Positions 29,301 to 38,700 of a DNA stretch of 64,000 nt are shown here, one piece after another (the first letter of the stretch is position 1; each line of letters begins with the position of its first letter). The position numbers and the translations under genes are program-made. Source of the stretch: Stenotrophomonas sp. 704A1 (GTDB lineage Bacteria > Pseudomonadota > Gammaproteobacteria > Xanthomonadales > Xanthomonadaceae); NCBI RefSeq assembly GCF_030549525.1, contig NZ_CP130831.1, positions 3,311,501 through 3,375,500 of the forward strand, read 5' to 3'. Under the pieces are notes generated by a model. That model saw only the letters and a program-made list of their open reading frames with translations, had not been told where the DNA came from and did no database searches.

Positions 29301-29795
29301 GCGCTCCTGCCCATCGGCATCGAAGGCTGAAGCATCCAGGCGTTCCCACACGAGGGGATGCGCTGGATGCACCACCTGCATCAGCTCGCCATCCACTTCG
29401 GTGAAGTGCGTCCGGAGCGCCTCATGCCGCGTCACAACATCATCGACCGCTGCCGCGAGGAGATCGAGATCCAGATCGCCTGCCAGGCGATATGCGCCGA
29501 CCATGTTGTAGGGTGTGGACGTCTGTTCAAAACGATCAATCAGCCACATCCGGCATTGCGCGGGAGAGGCTGGCACCTGGCTGCGCGCATCTGCATCGAT
29601 GCGGCGAATTGCCGTCGCTGCCCCGGGGGCCACCGTGCGGAGATGACGGAGAAGGTCGTCCTTGTGTTGCTTCAGCAGCTCCAGCAACTCAGGCTCAGGC
29701 GCTCTGCCCAGAAAACGCACGTGCAGCTGGCCATCGCTTTCTGCCAGCTTCAGGCCGCCATCGAAGCATTGTTGGAGAAGGTCCTGGATAGTCAT
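26367..29795 (-). CDS. NRPS E: docking-C-A-PCP
   Basis: A 1142-residue single module. It begins MTIQDLLQQCFDGGLKLAES with a TubC-type docking domain; frames opening further upstream to 29861 add a non-conserved stretch. The C domain has HHIACDG. A3 is YTSGSTGMPKG (residue 669), A5 is GYGPTETT and A10 is TANGKVDR, so the A domain looks active. The specificity code reads DVYYLGGVCK, which I cannot assign. The PCP has LGGHSL at 1072. The C-terminus, HAIEGGVF, fits the same acidic-hydrophobic tail seen on A, B and F and could bind a TubC head such as that of NRPS F. It starts 31 bp after the exporter stop. Confidence 0.93.
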   Translation of the reverse strand: MTIQDLLQQCFDGGLKLAESDGQLHVRFLGRAPEPELLELLKQHKDDLLRHLRTVAPGAATAIRRIDADARSQVPASPAQCRMWLIDRFEQTSTPYNMVGAYRLAGDLDLDLLAAAVDDVVTRHEALRTHFTEVDGELMQVVHPAHPLVWERLDASAFDADGQERALQELLRRENQRRFDIATGPVLHVATLRLSRGVVIFVMNVHHIACDGWSIEILKREISERYAGMTGAGQAGRPLPLQYVDYCQWQRSHQSERSVADHLAYWLGKLEGLPQLHGLPLDRPRPAVQTYAGRQVYRHIGRESLRAIRARCQAQDATLAAFMHMALAALVGLYSAERDIVIGFPVAGRAHRDADGTVGLFVNTVLLRSQVDGGTRFDALLDQSKRDLIEAISHQDLPFEVLLEKLKPGRSRAHAPLMQLLLTVTGQAPDFLLPGLSVDRLINPGLPVKFDLQVDVEERDDGLQVTWHFNEDLFFPRSIERMADGFNALVEVAATDGAATPYSVAGPAAPMRGDCIPLPGRRLEQVFEARARAHPDLPAVVHQGETLSYRELDDQASLLAQQLCSIGVGRGSLVGLCADRSVELVVGIMGTLKAGAAYVPLDMSYPPGRLAAMISDCDPPVLLGQRRHEALLAGFNRPVLFLEDLHCAGVSNHLQYLHTDGSDPAYVIYTSGSTGMPKGVVVSHASALNLLAHVDNLTPMRSPWNGSLWSSISFDVSVYEIFAPLCAGGCLHIVPETHRLDPERLFAWMAEHQIDSAYVYAGHLEYLGDHLAGSARNPPALRRMLVGVEPISSGQLENIAAHLPGLEIINGYGPTETTVCCTTFLFQPSTLLPETRVPIGRAVAGAELYVMNGGGMPALPGALGELFVGGSGLAIGYLNQPEMTHSRFVDMSVGSETQRLYRTGDLVRCLPSGDLEFIGRADEQVKIRGFRVEPGEIEVRLCAQEDVRDATVITVGEGIDRKIVAFVVPRTTHATTAIDDFCAAEHRVRTGLRAFLPDYMVPADIVLLDSLPMTANGKVDRARLPVPLPPTAKSKATRVAPRTHTESRLLGIWRDVLGLEDIGVTDDFFALGGHSLHIARITSRLRQHFQLAESDIPLETVFESPTVESLAVAVETALRGSRTTSKEHYLASLGHAIEGGVF

Positions 29796-29826
29796 TGCAC
29801 GCAGGTCCGCATGATGGGCGCCGGAT

Positions 29827-31476
29827 TCATACGCTGAGCGAGGCCTGGGGGGTGCGCGCAACCTGCTCGCTCCTTTCCGTCACTGAAACGATCGACCCAC
29901 CAGCAAACTTGACGACTTTGTCAGCCAGGTGGAAGTAACGCTCGTCATGGCTCACCACCACGATGGTCTTTCCGAGGCGCTTCAGGTCGAACAGGAGCTC
30001 TTTGTAGAAGAACTCGCGGAACTCAGGATCCTGGTCCGCCGCCCACTCGTCGAATACGTATATGTCCGAGTTGTCGAAGTAGGCGACCAGCAAGGCAAGA
30101 CGTTTGCGCTGCCCATATGACAGGCGGGTCGTCGAGATGCGCCCATTCTCGATGCTGACCTTCGCCGACAGTCCCAAGCGCTTGACCAGCGCAGATGCCT
30201 CGTGCAGATGAAGCGGAGCATCGTCCTTGGGGACCAGGGTCTCGAAGAGGTAGTAGTCCTGGAAGACTGCAGAGAACCACTGGAAGTGCTGACTCTGGGA
30301 GGCCGCTTCCTGGCCATTGACTACGATGTCCCCGCCTTCTACGGCATACAGGCCGGTCAGCAGCTTGGCTGCGGTTGTTTTGCCACTGCCGTTGCCGCCT
30401 ACGAAGTAGACGATCTCCCCACGCGTGATCTCAAGGTTCAGCGGGCCGATACTGAACCCTTCTGTGCCCTCGTCCTGGCTCTCATAGGTGAAGCCAACAT
30501 CACGCATCACGAGGGACTGAAAAGGTTCCATTGCATGCTGGGTGATGGCCGCAGGCTCCAGCGGAAGGGTGAGCTGCAGCTCCGCCAGCTTTGCGGAGCC
30601 GATCTTCGCGCCGTAGATGGTCCTGAACGAGTTCATCAGGATATTCAACGGGCCTACCATGTAGAAGATGACAATGATGAAGCTCATCACATAGGCGCGA
30701 TCCAGCACGCCCACGGCCGGTGAAAGGAACAGTATTGCGCCGATGGCGATGAAGACGATTGCCGATGCCCAACTGCTAGACAAGCCCCAAAGCGCTTCAG
30801 CCGATACGGTTGCCTTGCGGTAGCTCTCGGCGTGCTCTCGCAACTCCTGCCCAAGAAAGGCTTCGCCACGCCAGCGGTTGAACTTCAGCTCCTTGTTGCC
30901 GTCAATCAAGGCTTCGTAGCAGCGGAACAGGTCGTCTTCGATCTTCCTGCGCACCACGAATTTCCTTTCGGCGCGATTGGCGATGACAAACTTTGCCACT
31001 CCCAGCGCCAGAAGAAGAAAAGCAAGGAAGATGCCGAAAAGTTGCAGCGACAGGGTACCAAGATAGATCAGGCATGCCAGGACCACGGTCCCATTGAATA
31101 CATAGCCCGGAAGCATGGTAAACAGCTCATGTACCGCTGGCACGTCCTTGGTCAACGCGGTGTATAGCCGGTGGCTGCCGATCGCCTCGACCTGCTGGAC
31201 GGACAGATTAGAAATGCCCTTCACCAACCCCTCTCGAAGTTTCATGAACGTCTCGGCACCGAGCCGCGAGAGAAGCACTTGCGAAAGGATCGTAAATCCA
31301 ATGACTGACAGCAGGACGAGCCCGAACGTGGCCACGCTCGTCGCGTCGAAGCGAGTGACATGGATGTACTTGTTGATAAGCACCATCAAGACGATGTTGG
31401 CGGCACCGGCAAGTGCACTGATCGCACCAATCAGCACGATTTTTGCTTTGTTCCGATGAATCTCAACCATCAGCAT
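29827..31476 (-). CDS. SyrD/PvdE-type cyclic-peptide ABC exporter
   Basis: A 549-residue fused transmembrane-ATPase half transporter for the inner membrane. Six helices lie in residues 1 to about 300 (for example IVLIGAISALAGAANIVLMVLI and GYVFNGTVVLACLIYLGTL). The ATPase domain has Walker A GGNGSGKTT, signature LSYGQRKRLALL and Walker B IYVFDEWAADQDPEFR followed by the H-loop VVSHDE. This combination, with YGQRKR in place of SGGQ, is typical of the cyclic-peptide/siderophore exporters SyrD and PvdE. ATG 31476 was chosen; upstream residues in the open frame are shadow sequence. It sits 28 bp after NRPS D, so it is co-expressed with the assembly line and should export its product. Confidence 0.93.
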   Translation of the reverse strand: MLMVEIHRNKAKIVLIGAISALAGAANIVLMVLINKYIHVTRFDATSVATFGLVLLSVIGFTILSQVLLSRLGAETFMKLREGLVKGISNLSVQQVEAIGSHRLYTALTKDVPAVHELFTMLPGYVFNGTVVLACLIYLGTLSLQLFGIFLAFLLLALGVAKFVIANRAERKFVVRRKIEDDLFRCYEALIDGNKELKFNRWRGEAFLGQELREHAESYRKATVSAEALWGLSSSWASAIVFIAIGAILFLSPAVGVLDRAYVMSFIIVIFYMVGPLNILMNSFRTIYGAKIGSAKLAELQLTLPLEPAAITQHAMEPFQSLVMRDVGFTYESQDEGTEGFSIGPLNLEITRGEIVYFVGGNGSGKTTAAKLLTGLYAVEGGDIVVNGQEAASQSQHFQWFSAVFQDYYLFETLVPKDDAPLHLHEASALVKRLGLSAKVSIENGRISTTRLSYGQRKRLALLVAYFDNSDIYVFDEWAADQDPEFREFFYKELLFDLKRLGKTIVVVSHDERYFHLADKVVKFAGGSIVSVTERSEQVARTPQASLSV

Positions 31477-31504
31477 GGGCGACCTACCTGGAGGGGGATC
31501 CGTA

Positions 31505-34500
31505 CTACAAGGTGATTTGGTTGACGTACGATTCTTCAGCCGTTGCACGTACGGCCACCAGTATTGCGGCCTGCGCTGCCTTCTGCTCGATGAGCATGGC
31601 CTGCATCTCGATGGTCGCGCAGGTGAACAACTCGGATAGATCAAGCGAGAGCTCGAACTCCGTCTCGATCGCGGTTGCCAGGCGCATCAGGAGAAGTGAG
31701 TCGCCGCCGCAGGCAAAGAAGCTTTTCCGCGCATCCAAGGCGTCCTGGGCCAGGAGGGAGCCCCATAGGCGCTGCAACCTGCGCTCGACATCGCTGCGGG
31801 GCTCGACGACCGCATGCGCATGGAGCGCGTTCTTTGTGGGCGCCGGCAGGGCATTTCGATCGATCTTTCCGTTCGGTGTGAGTGGAAGCGCCGGCAGCAC
31901 CACGAATACGGATGGAACCATGTATGCGGGCAGCGTCGTGGATAGATGCGCAAGCACGTCATCGGTGAGCGTGTCACGCACCTCATCAATCCCCGGGCCA
32001 TCTTTGCCACCCACGATGTATCCAACGATGACGAGATTTTCTTCCGTACTGACGTCATTGCGTACGATCACCGCGCAGTCGCGCACTCTTGGATGACTGC
32101 TGATCCGGGTTTCGATCTCCCCAAGCTCGACGCGGAATCCGCGGACCTTCACCTGATTGTCTTTGCGCCCGGCATAGCGCAGGTTACCGTCTGCGTCGAA
32201 CCGGGCCCTATCTCCCGTGCGATACAGGCGCTTGCCGGTGTTTGGGTCAAGAATGAATTTCTCATCGGTCAGCGCTGGCTGGTTCAAATAGCCGCGCGCA
32301 AGTCCGGCGCCGGCAATGTGCAACTCGCCTACCAGACCGGGGGGCAGCAAGCTGCCATGGTGGTCGAGCACGTACACCTGGGTATTTGCGATAGGCCTGC
32401 CTATGGATTCATGGCCCCCTCTTTCGCGTCGACACCATGTGGAATACGTGGTGTCCTCTGAAGGGCCATACAGGTCGTTGACCCGGACCCCAGGCAGTTC
32501 ATGCAGCGCGTCGACGAGGTCCTGTCGCAACAGCTCCCCGGCCAGGTTGATGCAACGCACCGAGCTGGGAATCGCAGAAGCGTCCAGCAACGGACGGATC
32601 GCGGATGGAACCGTGTTGATCAGCGTGACATCCGCTACGCCCCGCCCTTTGAGGGCCAGTACATTGTCAACCAGCACCACACGGCCGCCCTTGGCGAGCG
32701 GCGCGAACATTTCGAATACTGAAAGATCAAAGCAGATGGATGTGGCAGCCAGGACCCCGTCCAGATCGTCGCGGGTGAACGCGCCTAGCACCCACTGTAT
32801 GAAGGCCGATGCCTGGCGATGCTCGATCAGTACACCCTTGGGTTTACCCGTCGAGCCAGAGGTGTAGATCACATAGGCAAGGTCTGCATCGGACCGCGCG
32901 GTCTGACCGGATTCATGAAGGTCCTGCAGCGTGCCGACGTCTGCGCTGAGCAGTTCGTCCATGTCGATGACATTTGGCGTACCGACCGGCAACACGGCGC
33001 GCCCCAGGCAGTCGGTCAGTACCGCCTGGGCCCCAGAATCGCCAAGAATGTATTCGATCCGGGCCTGCGGGTAGGCCGGGTCGAGCGGCACATAGGCTGC
33101 CCCGGACTTCAGGATCCCCAGGATCGCCGCCAACATCCGGGGCGTGCGGCTGTGGCAGACGCCGACGAATCGATCAGGCCCCACGCCGAGCGCGGCCAAG
33201 CGGAGGGCGACGCGGCTCGCTTGCGCGTCCAACGCCCGGTACGAGACGGCCTCGTCTCCACAGGTGACCGCGATCGCATCAGGCGTCCGCGCGACCTGTT
33301 CTTCGAAGAACTGGTGCAAGCGTACGCCGCAGCGCAGTGGCGATGTCGTGCCGCTCCAGTCGCCAAGCAGTTCTTCAGCTTCAACGGCGGTCGGGAGTCG
33401 GTAGGTGCTGATCGGGAGGTCGTCCTCCAGAGCCAGCTGGCACAACAGTCCGTGCAACCGATCGAGGATCGCGGTGGCTTCACTCTGGTCGAAATAGTCG
33501 GCGCGGTAGTCAAGATGAAGTGCAACTGCCTGTGTATCGCCGTAGTCACATACCACGAAGGTCAGTGGCGCCTGTTCGTGGTCGTGCGTGAGGTATTCCG
33601 TTTGAACCGCGCGCCCGTCAATGCCCAGCTCGAAGTCCAGCTTCTGATAGTTGAAGGCAAGCTGGTGAAGCTGCCCATTCCACGTCGGGTGTTTCTCGCG
33701 CAGGGCCCGTATCAGGTCGCCCATCGGAAAACGGCTGTGACGATGGTTCCGCCGCTGCCACAGCGTGACATCACGCAGCAATTCACCAAAACAGGGATCG
33801 CCTGGCAGGTTGAAGCGCGTGGCGCTCACATTGACCAGAGAACCGATGGTCGCCTTCTCGTCAGCCGTGCGCCGATTGTGGACGGGTGAGCAGATCACCA
33901 GATCGTCGCAGCCGTAAGCCCGGGAAAAATAGACGTAGAGCGCGGCCTGGAACACTGACACGATATGCGTGCCTGCCCGGCGTGCCAGCTCGCATAGCGC
34001 ATTGAAGAGTGGTGGGGCGAGGGTGATGCTGGTGCGGCGGCTGGTCGCCGGTGGCTGATGGGCCGGTGTGATGCTCGATGCAAACAAGGGGCGAGGAATG
34101 CTCTCGTACTGGTTCAGCCAGAAATCACGGCTTTGCGCATAGGAAGCGCTTGCCGGATAGGCCGCTTGTTCCCTCATGTAGCCGACGAACGAGGGTGGCG
34201 CGGTGCTTCCGGCCGATCCCCGCGAGAGTTCTTCATAGAACTCAAGGAAACGCTGCATCTGCAGTGCAAAGCCCCACCCATCCATGATGAGGTGATGCGC
34301 TTTTGCGAAGTACCAGTATTCCCCTTCCGCTACCTTGATAAGCGCGTCTTCAAATACCGCATCGGATATATCGTCAAACGGCACCCGGAACCGATGCAGA
34401 ATCCACGCTCTTGCGGCCTCCCTGGCGTCGGCGTTGCCCGAATGATCGTGCATTGGGAGCGGTCCCGGCAGCCGGTCGGTTAGCAGCGGCTTACAGCCGC

Positions 34501-34699
34501 CCGTCACCTCCCGGAAACGCAGCCGGTAGGTATCGTTGCCTTCAAACACCCGTTGGCGAGCACGAGCAAACCGCTCTGTGTCCAGTTCGCCAACGTACTT
34601 CTGGCAACCACCGATGTTGTTGACAACGCCACCGAAGTGCTTCCCCTCCAAGTAGATGTCGCGCTGGGTCGGGGTGAGTTGCAACGTGCTTGCGTGCAC
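31505..34699 (-). CDS. NRPS D: C-A(Ala)-PCP
   Basis: A 1064-residue single module that lacks the TubC docking head and starts directly with a C domain (LQLTPTQRDIYLEGKHF; HHxxxDG as HHLIMDG). A3 is YTSGSTGKPKG (residue 612), A5 is LYGPSEDT and A10 is TPNGKIDR. The specificity code reads DLFNNALTYK, which is the known code for alanine. The PCP has CGGDSLLLMR at 998. The C-terminus lacks the acidic tail of A, B, E and F. I chose GTG 34699 because GGAG lies 7 bp upstream; an ATG at 34717 and a TTG at 34741 are alternatives. It follows the thioesterase gene by 175 bp. Confidence 0.92.
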   Translation of the reverse strand: MHASTLQLTPTQRDIYLEGKHFGGVVNNIGGCQKYVGELDTERFARARQRVFEGNDTYRLRFREVTGGCKPLLTDRLPGPLPMHDHSGNADAREAARAWILHRFRVPFDDISDAVFEDALIKVAEGEYWYFAKAHHLIMDGWGFALQMQRFLEFYEELSRGSAGSTAPPSFVGYMREQAAYPASASYAQSRDFWLNQYESIPRPLFASSITPAHQPPATSRRTSITLAPPLFNALCELARRAGTHIVSVFQAALYVYFSRAYGCDDLVICSPVHNRRTADEKATIGSLVNVSATRFNLPGDPCFGELLRDVTLWQRRNHRHSRFPMGDLIRALREKHPTWNGQLHQLAFNYQKLDFELGIDGRAVQTEYLTHDHEQAPLTFVVCDYGDTQAVALHLDYRADYFDQSEATAILDRLHGLLCQLALEDDLPISTYRLPTAVEAEELLGDWSGTTSPLRCGVRLHQFFEEQVARTPDAIAVTCGDEAVSYRALDAQASRVALRLAALGVGPDRFVGVCHSRTPRMLAAILGILKSGAAYVPLDPAYPQARIEYILGDSGAQAVLTDCLGRAVLPVGTPNVIDMDELLSADVGTLQDLHESGQTARSDADLAYVIYTSGSTGKPKGVLIEHRQASAFIQWVLGAFTRDDLDGVLAATSICFDLSVFEMFAPLAKGGRVVLVDNVLALKGRGVADVTLINTVPSAIRPLLDASAIPSSVRCINLAGELLRQDLVDALHELPGVRVNDLYGPSEDTTYSTWCRRERGGHESIGRPIANTQVYVLDHHGSLLPPGLVGELHIAGAGLARGYLNQPALTDEKFILDPNTGKRLYRTGDRARFDADGNLRYAGRKDNQVKVRGFRVELGEIETRISSHPRVRDCAVIVRNDVSTEENLVIVGYIVGGKDGPGIDEVRDTLTDDVLAHLSTTLPAYMVPSVFVVLPALPLTPNGKIDRNALPAPTKNALHAHAVVEPRSDVERRLQRLWGSLLAQDALDARKSFFACGGDSLLLMRLATAIETEFELSLDLSELFTCATIEMQAMLIEQKAAQAAILVAVRATAEESYVNQITL

Positions 34700-34874
34700 A
34701 ACGGCTCTCCTTTGCATCCCTGCTGCCAAAGCAACCTTCAATCAAGGCCGATCACCCGTGGTCGCCATACCCCTCGCGCCACTTGATTCCATCCGATCCA
34801 GGCGTCTGCACTACCCGCGATCCGAGGATATGCCTCGATCACTCTACCGCAGAAAACCCTGTCGGAACCACATA

Positions 34875-35726
34875 TCAAGCAGCCTGCCCCAATCCGAATG
34901 TGAACTGCATCACCCGCCTGGCGGTCTGTTCGAGATACGGTGGATACATGATATCCACGCTTGCTCCGTCGCGCTCTGGAGGCGTGATCACGGTGAGCTT
35001 TCCCTCTGTCAGAGTATTCCAGTCGCACCACGGCTTGATCTGCTCGGCAGCTTCGGGATCCACGTAGTGCCACTGGTAAAGATTGACGTCGAGGTTTGAG
35101 CACGGCGCGCGGTACTTTCGCGTTGCCTGGCGCATCAGGCACATCGCCTCTATGCACTTGCCTATCCAATCGAGATCGTTGCCGGCCTCGACTACCCCCT
35201 GGAGGCGCAGACTGTCGACGATGGCATCGGCCACCTCACGGAAACTGAGTGTTTCCATACGCTCCCAGTTCACCCCGCTCAGTTCGATGCCATAGCGCGC
35301 TGCAATGTAGTCGCGCAGGAAAGTCGCGCGCTCCCGCTCGGCCGAATCAAAACCGCTGACCAGGCTGGATCCGAACATGGACACGGAATCGACCTGTGCC
35401 CCACCCAGCTGAAGCTGGCACGCCACCTCGTAAGCGATTACGCCACCAGAGCAATAGCCGAAGATCGTGTAGGGACCCTCGGGCTGGATGGAACGAATGA
35501 CATCCACGTGGTACTCGGCCAGTTCTGGCAGGGAACGATAGGCAAAGTCCCCATAGATGAAGGGCTCCTCGAGCGCGTAGAGCTTCGCGTACGGCTCGAG
35601 TGCCGTTGCCAGTCCCTCGTAATATCCCACTCCGCCACCGGCAGGATGCATACAGAACACAATGCGTCGCGCGGATGAATCATTCAGTTCAACAACGGTC
35701 GAAGACAGCGTTTCCGGCAAATTCAT
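34875..35726 (-). CDS. Stand-alone thioesterase with Cys at nucleophile position
   Basis: A 283-residue alpha/beta-hydrolase of the NRPS/PKS thioesterase family. It begins MNLPETLSSTVVELN, with VFCMHPAGGGVGYYEGLA (oxyanion loop) and the nucleophile elbow GYCSGG, where Cys92 replaces the usual Ser of GxSxG. The canonical GDH catalytic His is not obvious: the C-terminal end reads ERDGASVDIMYPPYLEQ. As a separate protein it could release the product or edit misloaded carriers. The ATG at 35726 has GAGGAAA upstream; the frame opening to 35873 overlaps NRPS C and was rejected. It lies 61 bp after the NRPS C stop, which itself lacks a terminal thioesterase. Confidence 0.85.
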   Translation of the reverse strand: MNLPETLSSTVVELNDSSARRIVFCMHPAGGGVGYYEGLATALEPYAKLYALEEPFIYGDFAYRSLPELAEYHVDVIRSIQPEGPYTIFGYCSGGVIAYEVACQLQLGGAQVDSVSMFGSSLVSGFDSAERERATFLRDYIAARYGIELSGVNWERMETLSFREVADAIVDSLRLQGVVEAGNDLDWIGKCIEAMCLMRQATRKYRAPCSNLDVNLYQWHYVDPEAAEQIKPWCDWNTLTEGKLTVITPPERDGASVDIMYPPYLEQTARRVMQFTFGLGQAA

Positions 35727-35787
35727 GAAAATTTCCTCGGCGATCACGATTCCATCGCATCCTGTGGCGGCATCCAGACGCCTGCGC

Positions 35788-38700
35788 CTACTGCATCGTG
35801 CCTGTGAATGCACTGCGGAACTGATCAGAGAGCGTATCCCACTGCACCTCGTCCAGCAATGCGCGGTGGACACTCAAAACAGCGACGCTCGACGTGTCGC
35901 CAACGAAAAGATCGGCGCGCAGCAAGGGCCCCTGGAGTGAGGCAATGGCGCGCTCGACCTGGCGCCGGGCCGCCGCCACCTCCGCGACTATCGCCTCGGG
36001 ACCTGCCCCCGAAACATCGTGGATGTTGACGATCGAGCGCAGGAGCTCACGACTGGCTTCGACCCGCATGACGCGGTACGAATCGCCCGTCGCTTGAAAT
36101 ACCGAGAGCAACGCATCACGCTCGGTAATCGTGCCCTTCACCCACTGCCTGAAGTGGGTTTCGGTAACCTCGCCGCCCACTTCAATCTGCGCGCGCCAGC
36201 ACCCGGCATCTGCGGCTCCGGATTGGAGTACGTCATGCTGATACGGGGATAGCGGCGCATAGGCCTGGCGTGTTGCAGGTGCAGCTTGCGCACTTGCATC
36301 CACCACACCGCAGATCCCCCGGATGGTCTGGAGCTTGAAGATGCTGCCGATTTTTATGTCCAGGCCCAGCTTTCCCGCCTGCATTACCGTCTGGATGGCT
36401 CTGATCGAGTTTCCTCCAATATCAAAGAAGTTCTGGTTGCGACCGACCTGGTCGAGGCCGAAAAGCGCCTGCCAGATGCCAGCCAGTACCTCTTCGCGCT
36501 CACCGACGGGGGCCTCGTATTCATGGTCATCGGGACCCACAGACGTCAACGCCGGGAGCGCATCGAGATCCCTCAGCCCACCCGCCGTCCTTGGCAACGC
36601 GTCCAGGACCACGAACGCGCCGGGAACCATGTACTCGGGCAGGTCGACAGTCAATCGAGCACGAAGATCGACAGGGCTCAACCTGTGACCCGCCAGGGCC
36701 ACCAGGTAGGCAGTCAGCACTTCCAAGCCCGCGGGGTCCTTCCTTACCACGACCGCCGCTTCCTGTACGCCAGCACAGCCCAACAAGCCGGCCTCGATCC
36801 TGCCGGCATCAATATGCAAACGCCTGAAGATGGTCTGCGAACCGGTACGCCCAAGCAACTCGATGGTGCCATCGACGCGCCAGCGCCCCAGATCGCCGGA
36901 CCTGTACATACGCGCGCCGGGATCGGTACCGAAGGGGTCTGCGACGAAATGTTCTGCGGTTGACCTGACTTCGCCGAGATAGCCGCGAGCGACGCCTGCC
37001 GCCCCCACGCACAGCTCGCCCACGACGCCCACCGGTACCGGCTGCCGGTCCTCGTCGAGAATGTAGACACGGGCGTTGCCGAGTGGCCGACCGATGTTGT
37101 AACCGTGCAGCCACGGTGCCGCGACGGGAGAGGCCGCCGCCAGGCCGCTCTCGATCATGCCGTAGACGTTGTGGAAAGCCACGTTTGCGGCGGCCAGCAT
37201 GTACGCGTGGAGTGCACTTGGGATGGGCTCACCTCCGACAAGTACGCGATGGCAACGGCTGCCCGAGCCCGCCTCCAGCAACCCCGCAGTAACCAGAAGC
37301 TGCAGTTGCGTGGGCGTGCAGTGGAGGAGATCCACCCGCTGCTGGACCAGCTGATCGAGCAACCGCTTCCCGTCCGCACCTGCATCTCTGGCAAGCAGCA
37401 CGACGCATGCTCCGGAAAGCAGCTGGGCCAATGAGCCGACGAATGCATCGAAGGCGACGGAACCATTCAGCGCGACGCTTCGAGTCGGCGTATCGGTACT
37501 GCCCACGATCGTGTCCAGCAATGTCCAGAGGTTGAGCACGTTTCGATGCTCGACCAAGACGCCCTGCTCATCTCCGGCACGTCCAGAACCATAGGCCACG
37601 CACGCGAGACTGGTGGCGTCAATGCCAAGCGCCCGTGCATCAGGATTATGCGCAGGCGCGCGTGCCAACGCGTCCCGGGTTTCAGCTTCATCCATGCACA
37701 GGACGTCGACGGCCACCCCATCCAGCAGCGACTGCGTCGCCACCTGCGCCACCAGCGCTACGGGTGCGAGGTCCTGCAGTCGCTGGACCAGACCTGCCGC
37801 AGGCAGATCGGAATGCAGCATCGCGTAGGTTGCTCCGGCCTTGAGCACGCCCATTACCGCGACCAGCGCTTCAGGACCGTGCTCCATACAGATGCCGACA
37901 CGATCCCCCGGTTCGAGCCCACGCGCGAGCAGGTGGTGTGCCAGGCGATTGGCACGGGCATTCAGTTCGCCGTAGCTCAGGCACTGCGCATCGTACGCGA
38001 TCGCTTGTGCGTCCGGCTGGATGGCTGCCACCTGTTCGAAGCGTTCCTGGATCAGCGACTCGGACGGATGCGGGCTGGATTGGCCGCTGATCACCTCCAC
38101 TACGTTCCGGCGTTCCTCTACGCTCATGAGCGGTAGTTCGCGCAGTGACCGCTCTGGCCGATCAACGATTGACTGCAGCAGCACCGCAAAGCCGGCTGCC
38201 ATTCGTTCGATCGTCGCTGCTTCAAAGAGGCTCGTGGCATACCGCCACGCCAGGTGCAGCTCACCGCTGTGCTCCACGGCGTCCAATTCGAGCTCGAACT
38301 TGGCCACGGGTGCGGGATCGCCCTCGCCTGCGATCTCCAGACCAGGCAGGCGAAGCTCACCCACACTCTGGTTCTGCAGCGAAAACACCACTTGCACGAC
38401 GGGGCTATGGCTCAGGCTGCGCTCGGGCTGCAGGCGGTCCACAAGCATCTCCAGCGGAATATCCTGGTTTGCGAAGGCTTCGATGGCTTGCTTGCGGCCC
38501 TCGGCCAGGACATCGATGAAGCGCTTGTCCGGGTTGAGCTGGTAGCGGAATACCAGGGTGTTGACGAAGAACCCGATCAATGCGCCCAGTTGCTCATTGG
38601 TACGGCAGGCGACCGGGCTTCCGATCACGATGTCGGCTTCGCGGCTCCAGCGGCTCAACAGCGCGGCGAAGGCACTTTGCAGCACCATGAATGGGGTTGC

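Noticed and set aside
35727..35873. N-terminal extension of the thioesterase gene
   Set aside because: It overlaps the NRPS C 3' end and gives Arg/Cys-rich residues unlike the family; the ATG at 35726 has a good Shine-Dalgarno.
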